Below are positions 8,745 to 16,609 of a DNA stretch of 64,000 nt, piece after piece. Position 1 is the stretch's first letter; the number at the start of each line of letters is the position of its first letter. Origin of the DNA: Roseateles toxinivorans (lineage in GTDB: Bacteria; Pseudomonadota; Gammaproteobacteria; Burkholderiales; Burkholderiaceae_C); NCBI RefSeq assembly GCF_004362525.1, contig NZ_SNXS01000001.1, positions 1,043,510 to 1,107,509 of the forward strand. The letters run 5' to 3'. The translations under genes were made by a program, and so were the position numbers. The notes beneath the pieces were generated by a model that was not told the DNA's origin, made no database searches, and was given only the letters and a program-made list of their open reading frames with translations.

Positions 8745-9209
8745 ATGAACTACTGGTTGATGAAAAGCGAGCCCGACGAGTGCTCGATAGACACGCTGGC
8801 CCAGGCGCCCGCGCAAACCGTTCCATGGATAGGCGTGCGCAACTACCAGGCCCGCAACTTCATGCGCGACGGGATGCGCCTCGGCGACGGCGTGCTGTTC
8901 TATCACTCGTCATGCCCCGAGCCTGGCATCGCCGGCCTGGCCGAGGTGTCAGGTCTTGCCTATCCGGACGCGAGCCAGTTCGACGCTCAAAGCCCCTACT
9001 TCGACCCCAAGTCCACGCCAGAAGCGCCGCGCTGGCTGAACGTCGATGTGCGGTACGTGCGCAAGACGGCCCTGCTGTCGCTCAAACAGATGCGCGCCAG
9101 CCCCACACTGGCGAGCCTGCGCGTGCTGCATGCCGGCAACCGCCTGTCTATCACGCCCGTCACGGCGCAAGAGTGGCAGGCCGTGCTCGCCCTTCTGGAG
9201 ACCTTGTGA
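8745..9209 (+). CDS. EVE domain protein (THYN1/YciO-neighbour type)
   Basis: A 154-residue single-domain protein of the EVE family, structurally related to PUA and YTH folds and thought to bind modified bases in RNA or DNA. The N-terminus MNYWLMKSEPDECSID, the GVRNYQARNFMRD segment and GVLFYHSSC are the family signatures that line the base-binding pocket. The start is fixed by these and leaves no room for a separate promoter: the preceding 6S RNA ends one or two bases before the ATG. The stop overlaps the next GTG start by four bases (GTGA). Confidence 0.92.
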   Translation: MNYWLMKSEPDECSIDTLAQAPAQTVPWIGVRNYQARNFMRDGMRLGDGVLFYHSSCPEPGIAGLAEVSGLAYPDASQFDAQSPYFDPKSTPEAPRWLNVDVRYVRKTALLSLKQMRASPTLASLRVLHAGNRLSITPVTAQEWQAVLALLETL

Positions 9210-10018
9210 ATATTGATTTGACGCTGCTGATCGAACTGCTGGCCCTGGGTTTGTGCACCGGCTTTCTGGCCGGCCTGCTGGGCATAGGCGGCGGCATGCT
9301 GATGGTGCCCTTCCTGACCTTCATCCTGACGCAACGTGGCGTCAGCGCCGATCTGGCCGTCAAGATGGCCATCGCCACTTCGATGGCGACGATTCTGTTC
9401 ACCTCGATCTCCAGCGTGCGCGCCCACCACAAGCGCGGCGCCGTGCGCTGGGATCTGGTCAAGGGGCTGGCCCCGGGCATTGTGCTGGGCGGATTGATTG
9501 CCGGCGCCGGCGTGTTCGCGGCACTCAAGGGCAGCTGGCTGGCCCTGGTGTTTGCCGTGTTCGTGGCCTTCTCCGCCACGCAGATGCTGCTCAACAAGAA
9601 GCCGGCCCCGAGCCGGCAGATGCCTGGCATGGCGGGCCAGCTGGGCGCCGGCAGCGGCATCGGCTTCATTTCGGGCCTGGTCGGCGCCGGCGGCGGTTTC
9701 ATCTCGGTGCCCTTCATGACCTGGTGCAATGTATCCATGCACAACGCCGTGGCCACCAGCGCCGCTTTAGGCTTTCCGATCGCGCTGGCCAACACCTTTG
9801 GCTATGTGGTGGGCGCTCGCAATATGGCCAATCCGCTGCCCGGCAGCTTCGGCTATCTCTACCTGCCGGCCCTGGTGGTGATCGCCTTGGCCAGCGTCAG
9901 CATGGCACCGCTGGGGGTGAAGGCCGCCCATGCGCTGAACGTGGCGCAGCTGAAGCGCGTGTTTGCCGGCCTGCTCTATCTGCTGGCCGCCTACATGCTC
10001 TACAAGGGCCTGGCCTAG
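9206..10018 (+). CDS. TauE/SafE family membrane exporter
   Basis: Integral membrane protein of about 270 residues and eight predicted helices, of the family that moves sulfite, sulfoacetate or related organosulfur anions. The two repeats are visible as GFLAGLLGIGGGMLMVPFL and GFISGLVGAGGGFISVPFM at the starts of the two halves. The GTG at 9206 overlaps the EVE stop (GTGA), which argues for coupled translation; a frame reading back through the EVE gene is a shadow. The substrate is not evident from context. Confidence 0.9.
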   Translation: MNIDLTLLIELLALGLCTGFLAGLLGIGGGMLMVPFLTFILTQRGVSADLAVKMAIATSMATILFTSISSVRAHHKRGAVRWDLVKGLAPGIVLGGLIAGAGVFAALKGSWLALVFAVFVAFSATQMLLNKKPAPSRQMPGMAGQLGAGSGIGFISGLVGAGGGFISVPFMTWCNVSMHNAVATSAALGFPIALANTFGYVVGARNMANPLPGSFGYLYLPALVVIALASVSMAPLGVKAAHALNVAQLKRVFAGLLYLLAAYMLYKGLA

Positions 10019-10033
10019 GGGTTGCGGGCCGAA

Positions 10034-11065
10034 TCAGACCGGCTCGAAGCGTATCGTCGCCAGGGCCACATGATTGCCGCCCCGGCGCTGGGCATCCTGC
10101 AGCGCCAACTCGCTGGCCTGCATCAACTCTTCCTGGCTGGAGGCCGTGTGCGGGAAGCTTGCCACGCCCATCGACACCGACATGCCCAGATCCTGCCCCT
10201 GCAGCACAACGATCTGGCTGGCGCATTGCCGGCGCAGTTGCTCCATACGGGCATGGGCCGTGGCCAAACCCACGCCCGACAGCAGCACGGCGAACTGTTC
10301 GTCGCCAACACGGCAGGAGGCATCCATCGCCCGGGTGTTGTTGCGCAGCAGCCGCCCCAATCCTTCGAGCAGGCTCAGGTGCGCCATCTCACCCAAGGCC
10401 GCCGCTGCCGCACTGGGCGGGTCAAGGGCGATCAACACCAAGGCAAACTCGCGATGTTCGCGGGTGGACAGATCGACCTCCCGGCGCAGTTGGTCTTCAA
10501 ACTGCGCACGCAGATAGAGGCCTGTGGTCGCATCCCTGCCGCTGCCCAGCTGCAACTCCCGCCGCATCTGCTCGTTGGCGGCCTGCTGCTGCTCCAACTG
10601 CTCCAGCGCGCGCTTGAGCAGAGCGTCCTGTAGCCGCTCCTGGGTGCGATTCACCCACACGGCGCCCAGATGGCCTGCGCCCAGTGGCAGCCGGGTGACG
10701 GTGAACTCGCGCTTGCGGCCATCGCGCTCCAACTTGTGTTCGCTCAGCACCTGCGAACGTTGGGCCAGCACAGCCTGCTCGGCCTTGCGCATGGCACTCG
10801 CCTCGTCGGGGCTCATCAACTCGGAATCGCTGGCGCCGAGCAACTGCTCCAGCGGACGGTCAAACAGCTGAGCTGCCCCTTCGCTGCCGAAGACATAGCG
10901 ACCGGTCTGCACTGCCTTGACCAGCAGCACGCCCCCGGCTGCCTGGAGCAGGGCCTGCATCAGCGAGACGGCCTCGGCATTCTGCGAACCCATGGCGTCC
11001 AGCAGGGATGCCAGATCGTCCGTGGTCGTCGGGTGGTCAGTGCGCAGGCTTGCGAGGTGGTCCAT
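10034..11065 (-). CDS. PAS-GGDEF protein with degenerate GGDEF motif
   Basis: A 343-residue cytoplasmic protein. Residues about 45-140 look like a PAS sensor (VFGSEGAAQLFDRPLEQLLG), followed by a coiled coil (LLKRALEQLEQQQAANEQMRR) and a GGDEF-type domain from about 175. The active-site motif reads GDEQF in CRVGDEQFAVLL: the second glycine and the metal/base-binding acidic pair are altered, so cyclic-di-GMP synthesis is doubtful and a nucleotide-binding or partner role is more likely. It converges with the TauE/SafE gene, 15 bases apart. No signal peptide or membrane helix is seen. Confidence 0.85.
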   Translation of the reverse strand: MDHLASLRTDHPTTTDDLASLLDAMGSQNAEAVSLMQALLQAAGGVLLVKAVQTGRYVFGSEGAAQLFDRPLEQLLGASDSELMSPDEASAMRKAEQAVLAQRSQVLSEHKLERDGRKREFTVTRLPLGAGHLGAVWVNRTQERLQDALLKRALEQLEQQQAANEQMRRELQLGSGRDATTGLYLRAQFEDQLRREVDLSTREHREFALVLIALDPPSAAAAALGEMAHLSLLEGLGRLLRNNTRAMDASCRVGDEQFAVLLSGVGLATAHARMEQLRRQCASQIVVLQGQDLGMSVSMGVASFPHTASSQEELMQASELALQDAQRRGGNHVALATIRFEPV

Positions 11066-11460
11066 TGAGTGTTTTCAACTTGGCAAAGCCGTTGGAATGG
11101 GTCTCGCAGGGGGATGCTCTATGTTCCTGCGCCCGTCCCAGCAGTTCAAGTGCCAAAGGGCTTTCTGTAACGGTTCCCCCCTAAATTGAAGGCAACAGAG
11201 CGATGGTATCCAAGCCCTGCAAGGTTTCAGCCCGCAAAAGGGGTGCATTTGGGAAAAGTTTGAAAACCCGGCCTCGAGCGTGCGAAATGCAATGCTTTTG
11301 CCGGATTTTGGCATTCTGCAATTGCTTGACAGGCACGCTGAGCGGCGCGATCGAGGCCTTTGCTCGGGCGGTTGAAGGGGGCCTGATAATCAGGCGATGC
11401 GAATGATCCATCAATCCCGGCCAAAGTTCCCGTTCTCCTGTTTGCAGGTCCGACTGAACC
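11066..11460. other. 395-base intergenic region with palindrome
   Basis: Lies between the divergent GGDEF gene and the flavoprotein gene and must hold both promoters. A TTGACA sits at 11326-11331 without a convincing -10 at standard spacing. A perfect 15-base palindrome GCCTGATAATCAGGC (11381-11395), centred 72 bases before the flavoprotein ATG, looks like an operator. The A+T-richer stretch 11240-11325 contains no credible reading frame. Confidence 0.5.
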
Positions 11461-12669
11461 ATGACCCGGTTTGATCTGGTCGTGGTCGGTGCCGGCGCTG
11501 CCGGCCTGTTTTGCGCAGGCATCGCCGGCCAGCGCGGCCTGCGCGTGCTGCTGATCGATCACGCCGACAAGCTGGCCGAAAAGATACGCATCTCCGGAGG
11601 CGGACGGGCGAACTTCACCAATCGCGAAGCCGCGCCGGCCAACTTCCTGTCCGAAAACCCAAACTTCTGCCGCTCGGCCCTGGCCCGCTACACGCCGGCC
11701 GACTTCGTGGCCCTGGTGCAGCGTCATGGCATTGCCTTCCATGAAAAACACAAGGGTCAGCTGTTCTGCGACCACTCGGCCGAGCAACTGATCGCCATGC
11801 TGCTGAGCGAATGCGAACAGGGCGGCGTGCAACGCTGGCAACCCTGTCGTGTGGCCGCGGTGCGCAAGACCGAGGCCGGCTTCGAGCTCGACACTGACCG
11901 CGGCGCCGTGCAGTCCACCCGCGTGGTGGTGGCAACTGGCGGCCTGTCGATCCCCAAGATCGGCGCCAGCGACTGGGGCCACCGACTGGCCCAGCAGTTC
12001 GGCCATCGCATCGTGCCGCTGCGCCCGGGCCTGGTGCCGCTGACCTTCGCTCCGGCGGCCTGGGGGCCTTTTTCCAATCTGGCGGGCCTGTCCCTGGATG
12101 TGGAGGTCAGCACCGGCAAGGGCAAGGCGCGGGGCCATTTTGTCGAGGATTTGCTGTTCACCCACCGCGGCCTCAGTGGCCCGGCGATTCTGCAGATTTC
12201 GAGTTTCTGGGCCGAGGGCCAGCCGCTGACGATAGATTTGGCGCCCAACCAGGATCTTGCAGCAATGCTGTTGGCCGCCAAGTCCACCTCGCGCCGGCAG
12301 CTCGGCAACGAGCTGGCGGCCCACCTGCCCCAGCGTCTGGCCCAGGCCTGGCTGGAGTTGCAGCGGCTCGACGCCAGTCTGGCCATGCCACAGGCCAAGG
12401 ACAGGGATCTGCAGGCCCTGGCCCAGCGCCTGCGCGCCTGGGAGCTGCAGCCCGATGGCACCGAGGGCTACCGCAAGGCCGAGGTCACCTTGGGCGGCGT
12501 GGACACCCGCGAGCTGAGCTCGCAAAGCATGGAGAGTCAGAAGGTGCCTGGACTGCATTTCATCGGCGAGGTGGTGGATGTCACCGGCTGGCTGGGCGGC
12601 TACAACTTCCAGTGGGCCTGGGCCAGCGCGGCGGCCTGCGCTCGCGCCCTGCCCCTGCCTGCGCAGTGA
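11461..12669 (+). CDS. HI0933/BaiN-type NAD(P)/FAD-dependent oxidoreductase
   Basis: A 402-residue flavoprotein. The Rossmann motif VVVGAGAAGL opens the chain, followed by the family block ISGGGRANFTN at about residues 45-55, ATGGLSIPKIGASDWG near 160, THRGLSGPAILQIS near 240, and the C-terminal FAD-closing block GEVVDVTGWLGGYNFQWAW. These fit the YhiN/HI0933 family, whose members include reductases such as BaiN. The physiological substrate is unknown. It stands alone after a 395-base gap and is followed by the rpsU promoter. Confidence 0.92.
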   Translation: MTRFDLVVVGAGAAGLFCAGIAGQRGLRVLLIDHADKLAEKIRISGGGRANFTNREAAPANFLSENPNFCRSALARYTPADFVALVQRHGIAFHEKHKGQLFCDHSAEQLIAMLLSECEQGGVQRWQPCRVAAVRKTEAGFELDTDRGAVQSTRVVVATGGLSIPKIGASDWGHRLAQQFGHRIVPLRPGLVPLTFAPAAWGPFSNLAGLSLDVEVSTGKGKARGHFVEDLLFTHRGLSGPAILQISSFWAEGQPLTIDLAPNQDLAAMLLAAKSTSRRQLGNELAAHLPQRLAQAWLELQRLDASLAMPQAKDRDLQALAQRLRAWELQPDGTEGYRKAEVTLGGVDTRELSSQSMESQKVPGLHFIGEVVDVTGWLGGYNFQWAWASAAACARALPLPAQ

Positions 12670-12696
12670 GTTCCTGGCTGCGCCCAGTGGCTCATC

Positions 12697-12726
12697 TTGG
12701 CAATAGTGCAAAAACAGGGCTATAAT
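12697..12726 (+). promoter_or_regulatory. Sigma-70 promoter of rpsU
   Basis: TTGGCA (12697-12702), an 18-base spacer and a perfect TATAAT (12721-12726) lie 120 bases before the rpsU start. This is one of the best sigma-70 promoters in the window and fits a highly expressed ribosomal protein gene. Confidence 0.75.
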
Positions 12727-12763
12727 CCCGCTCTTTGCTGGCAAACCCCGCGCGTCGATTCGG

Positions 12764-12805
12764 AAGCGGATTCCGGAAATTCCGCTTTATGGTAGAAAAC
12801 CTACC
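12764..12805 (+). other. Two hairpins in the rpsU leader
   Basis: AAGCGGA (12764-12770) pairs with TCCGCTT (12781-12787) around a 10-base loop, and GGTAG (12791-12795) pairs with CTACC (12801-12805) around AAAAC. Both lie in the predicted rpsU 5' untranslated region. They may stabilise the leader or take part in control of S21 synthesis; no function is established from sequence. Confidence 0.45.
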
Positions 12806-12845
12806 GAGCGAACACCGAGCGCACAACTGAAGGATTTCCCTTTTC

Positions 12846-13058
12846 ATGACCACGATTCGCGTCAAAGAGAACGAGCCGTTCGACGTCGCACTGCGCCGCT
12901 TCAAGCGCACCATTGAAAAACTGGGTCTGCTGACCGAACTGCGCGCACGCGAGTTCTATGAAAAGCCCACCGCTGAACGCAAGCGCAAGAAGGCAGCCGC
13001 CGTCAAGCGCCACTTCAAGCGCGTGCGCAGCATGCAGCTGCCCAAGAAGCTGTACTGA
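12846..13058 (+). CDS. rpsU: 30S ribosomal protein S21
   Basis: Small basic protein of the 30S platform near the anti-Shine-Dalgarno sequence, involved in translation initiation. The 70 residues match bacterial S21: [21 protein letters not shown], the basic [14 protein letters not shown] segment, and a short C-terminus. A strong promoter, two leader hairpins and an AAGGA ribosome site precede it. A rho-independent terminator follows 24 bases after the stop, so much of the transcript is monocistronic, with read-through probably feeding the YqeY-like gene. Unlike E. coli, dnaG and rpoD do not follow within the window. Confidence 0.98.
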   Translation: MTTIRVKENEPFDVALRRFKRTIEKLGLLTELRAREFYEKPTAERKRKKAAAVKRHFKRVRSMQLPKKLY

Positions 13059-13081
13059 TTCGTCAGCGCTTCACGCAGAAT

Positions 13082-13115
13082 AAAGCCCGCACGGGACGCC
13101 GTGGCGGGCTTTTTC
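13082..13115 (+). terminator. Rho-independent terminator of rpsU
   Basis: AAAGCCCGC (13082-13090) and GCGGGCTTT pair around a GC-rich loop that itself contains complementary ACGG and CCGT, and the stem ends in TTTTTC. Typical stem and U-tract placed just after rpsU. Confidence 0.85.
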
Positions 13116-13155
13116 TTTGCCTGCGCGTCCTCGACATAGCACCTGAAAGCACACC

Positions 13156-13602
13156 ATGAGCCTGAAAGACCAAGTCACCGAAGACATGAAGAACGCGATG
13201 CGCGCCAAGGACAGCGCCCGCCTCTCCACCATCCGTTTGCTGCTGGCCGCGGTCAAACAAAAAGAGGTCGATGAGCGAGTGGTCGTCGATGACGCGGCGC
13301 TGATCGCCATCGTCGACAAGCTGATCAAGCAGCGCAAGGACTCGATCAGCCAATTCAGCGCCGCCGGTCGCCAGGACCTGGCCGACAAGGAAAGCGCCGA
13401 GCTGCTGGTACTGGAAGCCTATCTGCCGCAGCGCCTGAGCGCCGCCGAGATCGACGCGGAAGTGGCCGCCATCGTGGCTGGCTTGGGCCTCAGTGGGCCT
13501 GGCGCCATGGGCAAGGTGATGGGCGAGGTCAAGGCCAAGTTGGCCGGCAAGGCCGATATGGGCCTGGTCTCGGCGGCCGTCAAGAAGGCACTCAGCAACT
13601 GA
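13156..13602 (+). CDS. GatB/YqeY domain protein
   Basis: A 148-residue protein of the YqeY family, related to the tail domain of the GatB amidotransferase subunit that contacts tRNA. The hallmark N-terminus MSLKDQVTEDMKNAMRAKD, the ISQFSAAGRQDLADKESAEL segment and the closing MGLVSAAVKKALSN are all present. Its substrate is not established. rpsU-yqeY adjacency is conserved in many proteobacteria, where the pair often precedes dnaG. Only ten to sixteen bases separate it from the following small gene. Confidence 0.93.
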   Translation: MSLKDQVTEDMKNAMRAKDSARLSTIRLLLAAVKQKEVDERVVVDDAALIAIVDKLIKQRKDSISQFSAAGRQDLADKESAELLVLEAYLPQRLSAAEIDAEVAAIVAGLGLSGPGAMGKVMGEVKAKLAGKADMGLVSAAVKKALSN

Positions 13603-13618
13603 CAGGCCCGGTTTGAGC

Positions 13619-13960
13619 ATGCAAGTCACTATCAATCGAATCGCCGCCGACGTCTGCGTCGCCCCACAGTTGGACGCTGCGGCCATGCAGGCGCTGGCCG
13701 ATCAGGGCTTCAAGAGCGTGATCAACAACCGCCCTGACTTCGAGGGCGGACCGGATCAACCGACCAGCGCGCAGATGGAAGCGGCGGCCCATGCCGCGGG
13801 CCTGCAGTATCGCTACCTACCCGTCAACGGCGCCTATCAGTCCCCCGAGGAGATTGCACAGTTCGGGGCACTGCTGGACAGCCTGCCCCGCCCCATTCTG
13901 GCGTTCTGCCGCTCGGGTGCCCGCTCGACCAAGCTGTACGCGGCGGCGACTCAGCGCTGA
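13619..13960 (+). CDS. TIGR01244 family phosphatase/sulfurtransferase-like protein
   Basis: A 113-residue protein of the family found as the N-terminal domain of Blh (beta-lactamase-hydrolase-like) proteins and as a stand-alone domain. The fold is that of dual-specificity phosphatases; the active loop reads FCRSGARSTKLY near residue 100, and the FKSVINNRPDFEGGPDQPT segment is characteristic. Stand-alone members lie near sulfide-oxidation genes in other bacteria, but nothing here supports that role. The ATG at 13619 is preferred over a TTG six bases upstream. Confidence 0.85.
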   Translation: MQVTINRIAADVCVAPQLDAAAMQALADQGFKSVINNRPDFEGGPDQPTSAQMEAAAHAAGLQYRYLPVNGAYQSPEEIAQFGALLDSLPRPILAFCRSGARSTKLYAAATQR

Positions 13961-13978
13961 GCCGATCGTTCGCCAGCG

Positions 13979-14006
13979 CCCGACCTAGGACTTCCCCTAG
14001 GTCGGG
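13979..14006. promoter_or_regulatory. Perfect inverted repeat upstream of the TRAP permease operon
   Basis: CCCGACCTAGG (13979-13989) and CCTAGGTCGGG (13996-14006) form a perfect 11-base inverted repeat with a 6-base centre, 116 bases before the first TRAP permease start. It has no U-tract, which argues against a terminator for the previous gene. A related sequence lies upstream of the separately transcribed binding-protein gene (17757-17780), so it may be an operator for a regulator controlling both units. Confidence 0.5.
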
Positions 14007-14121
14007 TCATCGTTAAGGCTGCATTCAGTCCCTGGCTCTTACATTCCGACATGGCAGGCCGCTGTGCGCACGACAGCGCGGCCTTCGACCATGACAACAA
14101 GCAAGTACCCAGGAGATATTG

Positions 14122-14715
14122 GTGTCGCCACTACTCAAACTGTCTGCCCTCATTGACGGGCTGAATCGATTCATAGGCCGCTGGGTGATCTGGCTGGTGC
14201 TGGCCTCCACCGTCATCAGCGCCGTCAACGCCATCGTGCGCAAGGTCTTCAACTACAGCTCGAATGCCTTTCTCGAGGTGCAGTGGTACCTGTTCGCGGC
14301 CTCCTTCCTGCTCGCGGCCGGCTACACGCTGCTGAACAACGAGCATGTGCGCATCGACGTGATTGTTGGCCGCTTCTCCAAGCGGGTGCAGATGTGGGTG
14401 GATGTGTTCGGCTTCGTCGTCTTCCTGATGCCCGTGTGCCTGACCATCCTGTACCTGGGCATTCCGTTCTTCCTGCAGGGCTACCACTCGAATGAGATGT
14501 CGTCGAATGCCGGCGGCCTGATCCTGTGGCCGGTCTATGCGCTGATACCGCTGGGCTTTGGCCTGCTGATGCTGCAGGGCATCAGCGAGTTGATCAAGCG
14601 TCTGGCGTTTCTGCAGGGTCTGATCGAGGATCCGACGAAAAAAGCGGTGGCCATGACGGCCGAAGAAGAACTTGCCGAGGCGATCCGCCAGCAGGCAGAA
14701 AAGTCGAAAGCCTGA
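14122..14715 (+). CDS. TRAP transporter small permease subunit (DctQ type)
   Basis: The four-helix small membrane subunit of a TRAP secondary transporter, which pairs with the large subunit and a periplasmic binding protein to import an organic acid with sodium. It has 197 residues with hydrophobic helices near 20-40, 55-80, 95-120 and 140-165, and a charged cytoplasmic C-terminus (AMTAEEELAEAIRQQ). The GTG at 14122 is chosen because AGGAG (14111-14115) is six bases before it; a TTG three bases earlier is too close. It is followed 13 bases later by the large subunit. Confidence 0.9.
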   Translation: MSPLLKLSALIDGLNRFIGRWVIWLVLASTVISAVNAIVRKVFNYSSNAFLEVQWYLFAASFLLAAGYTLLNNEHVRIDVIVGRFSKRVQMWVDVFGFVVFLMPVCLTILYLGIPFFLQGYHSNEMSSNAGGLILWPVYALIPLGFGLLMLQGISELIKRLAFLQGLIEDPTKKAVAMTAEEELAEAIRQQAEKSKA

Positions 14716-14728
14716 GGGAGCGCCACAC

Positions 14729-16456
14729 ATGGAATTCATTGCTGCCAATCTGGCCCCCATCATGTTTGCGGGGCTGGTCGTGTTCTTGCTGATGGGTTTT
14801 CCGGTGGCCTTCAGCCTCGGTGCCTGTGGCCTGTTCTTCGGTTTCATCGGCATTGAACTGGGGGTGCTGCCGGCCTCGCTGATGCAGGCGCTGCCTTTGC
14901 GGATCTTCGGCATCATGCGCAACGACACCCTGCTGGCCATTCCCTTCTTCACCCTGATGGGGCTGATATTGGAACGCTCCGGCATGGCCGAGGATCTGCT
15001 CGACACGATCGGCCAGCTGTTCGGTCCGATCCGCGGCGGCCTGGCCTTCGCGGTCATCTTTGTCGGCGCGCTGCTGGCGGCCACCACCGGCGTGGTCGCC
15101 GCCTCGGTGATCTCGATGGGCCTGATCTCGCTGCCCATCATGCTGCGCTATGGCTATGACCGACGGGTGGCCAGCGGCGTGATTGCCGCTTCGGGCACCC
15201 TGGCGCAGATCATCCCGCCCTCTCTGGTGCTGATCATCCTGGCCGACCAGCTGGGCAAGAGCGTCGGCGATATGTACAAGGGCGCCTTCCTGCCCGGCTT
15301 CATCCTGACCGGCCTGTATGTGGCCTACATCATCGGTGTGGCCATCTTCAAGCCCCAGTGGGTACCGGCACTGCCGCTGGAGGCCCGCTCGATCCGCGAG
15401 GACAACGGCAAGAGCGGTCTGCTGTCGCTGGGCCTGCTGGCACTGGCCTCAACGTCCGCAGCGGTCTACTTCGGCCAGCACTATGCTGAGGTGGTGAGCT
15501 ATTTCAAAGGCGAAGTCGTGGCCAGCGTGCCGACCGATGAAACCATTGTCGTGGCCATGTCGGTGGGCGTCGGCCTGGCCTTCATCGCCTCGGTGCTCAA
15601 CAAGCTGCTGCGCCTGGGCCTGCTGTCGAAGATGGCCGAGCGGGTGACCTTTGTGCTGATCCCTCCGCTGGCACTGATCTTCCTGGTGCTGGGCACGATC
15701 TTCCTGGGCATTGCCACGCCCACCGAGGGTGGCGCCATGGGGGCGCTGGGTGCCTTCCTGATGGCCCTGGCGCGCGGCCGTATCTCGTACAAGCTGATGG
15801 TGCAGGCACTGACCTCGACCACCAAGCTGGCCTGCTTCGTGGTCTTCATCCTGATCGGCTCGACGATCTTCAGCCTGTCCTTCCAGGGAGTTGACGGCCC
15901 GGTCTGGGTCGAGCACCTGCTGACCGGCCTGCCGGGTGGCCAGATCGGCTTCCTGATCTTCGTCAATATCCTGATCTTCGTGCTGGCCTTCTTCCTGGAC
16001 TTCTTTGAACTGTCGTTCATCGTCGTGCCGCTGCTGGCTCCGGTGGCAGAGAAGCTGGGCATCGACCTGATCTGGTTCGGCGTGCTGCTCGGCGTGAACA
16101 TGCAGACCTCGTTCATGCATCCGCCATTCGGCTTCGCGCTGTTCTATCTGCGCAGCGTGGCACCGGCCAGCGACTACATCGACAAGCTCACCGGCCGCAC
16201 CATAGGCAAGGTCAGCACCGGCCACATCTACTGGGGTGCGGTGCCCTTCGTGCTGATCCAGATCGTCATGGTGGCGCTGATCATCGCCTTCCCGAACCTG
16301 GTTTCGGGCGGCCTGGGCAAGGCGGCCGACCTGGACACCAGCAATGTGGTGATCGAGGCCCAGCCGCAGAACACCGACCAGACCGAGATGGACGCCAACG
16401 CCCTGTTCGGTCCGGCCGGCGGCGCCTCGGCGCCGGCATCGGAGGTCAAGCCCTGA
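14729..16456 (+). CDS. TRAP transporter large permease subunit (DctM type)
   Basis: The ion-coupled transporter subunit of the TRAP system. At 575 residues it is well above the usual 430: an extra stretch at about residues 215-310 (including FGQHYAEVVSYFKGEVVASV) adds likely helices, and a polar tail ends in GGASAPASEVKP. Family marks include GALLAATTGVVAASVISMG near 125 and LGTIFLGIATPTEGGAMGALG near 330. Long forms belong to the subgroup annotated for mannitol/chloroaromatic or 2-oxoacid uptake. It ends before a strong terminator and faces the binding-protein gene. Confidence 0.92.
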   Translation: MEFIAANLAPIMFAGLVVFLLMGFPVAFSLGACGLFFGFIGIELGVLPASLMQALPLRIFGIMRNDTLLAIPFFTLMGLILERSGMAEDLLDTIGQLFGPIRGGLAFAVIFVGALLAATTGVVAASVISMGLISLPIMLRYGYDRRVASGVIAASGTLAQIIPPSLVLIILADQLGKSVGDMYKGAFLPGFILTGLYVAYIIGVAIFKPQWVPALPLEARSIREDNGKSGLLSLGLLALASTSAAVYFGQHYAEVVSYFKGEVVASVPTDETIVVAMSVGVGLAFIASVLNKLLRLGLLSKMAERVTFVLIPPLALIFLVLGTIFLGIATPTEGGAMGALGAFLMALARGRISYKLMVQALTSTTKLACFVVFILIGSTIFSLSFQGVDGPVWVEHLLTGLPGGQIGFLIFVNILIFVLAFFLDFFELSFIVVPLLAPVAEKLGIDLIWFGVLLGVNMQTSFMHPPFGFALFYLRSVAPASDYIDKLTGRTIGKVSTGHIYWGAVPFVLIQIVMVALIIAFPNLVSGGLGKAADLDTSNVVIEAQPQNTDQTEMDANALFGPAGGASAPASEVKP

Positions 16457-16485
16457 GCGGCCGAGGCGACGCGAGCCTCAATATG

Positions 16486-16519
16486 AACCGCGACCTGTGA
16501 AGGTCGCGGTTTCTTTTTT
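16486..16519 (+). terminator. Rho-independent terminator of the TRAP permease operon
   Basis: AACCGCGACCT (16486-16496) and AGGTCGCGGTT (16501-16511) form a perfect 11-base-pair stem closed by the tetraloop GTGA and followed by TCTTTTTTG. Clear intrinsic terminator 30 bases after the permease stop. Confidence 0.92.
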
Positions 16520-16536
16520 GCGGCGCCAAAAGAAGA

Positions 16537-16566
16537 GGGCCCCGAACGCTTCGGCGAACGGGGCCC
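16537..16566 (-). terminator. Terminator of the TRAP binding-protein gene
   Basis: GGGCCCCG (16537-16544) and CGGGGCCC (16559-16566) form an outer stem; inside it CGC-TTCG-GCG makes a UUCG-type tetraloop hairpin. On the reverse strand it is followed by TCTTCTTTTGG. It lies 43 bases after the binding-protein stop and, with the neighbouring forward terminator, separates the converging units. Confidence 0.75.
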
Positions 16567-16609
16567 GGAACCAGTAAGCAGAGCGGGGCACCAGGCCCCG
16601 TGGCTCAGC

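Noticed and set aside
11308-11325. Sigma-54-like TTGGCA...TTGCT before the flavoprotein gene
   Set aside because: The spacing between GG and GC is 12 bases where 10 is required.
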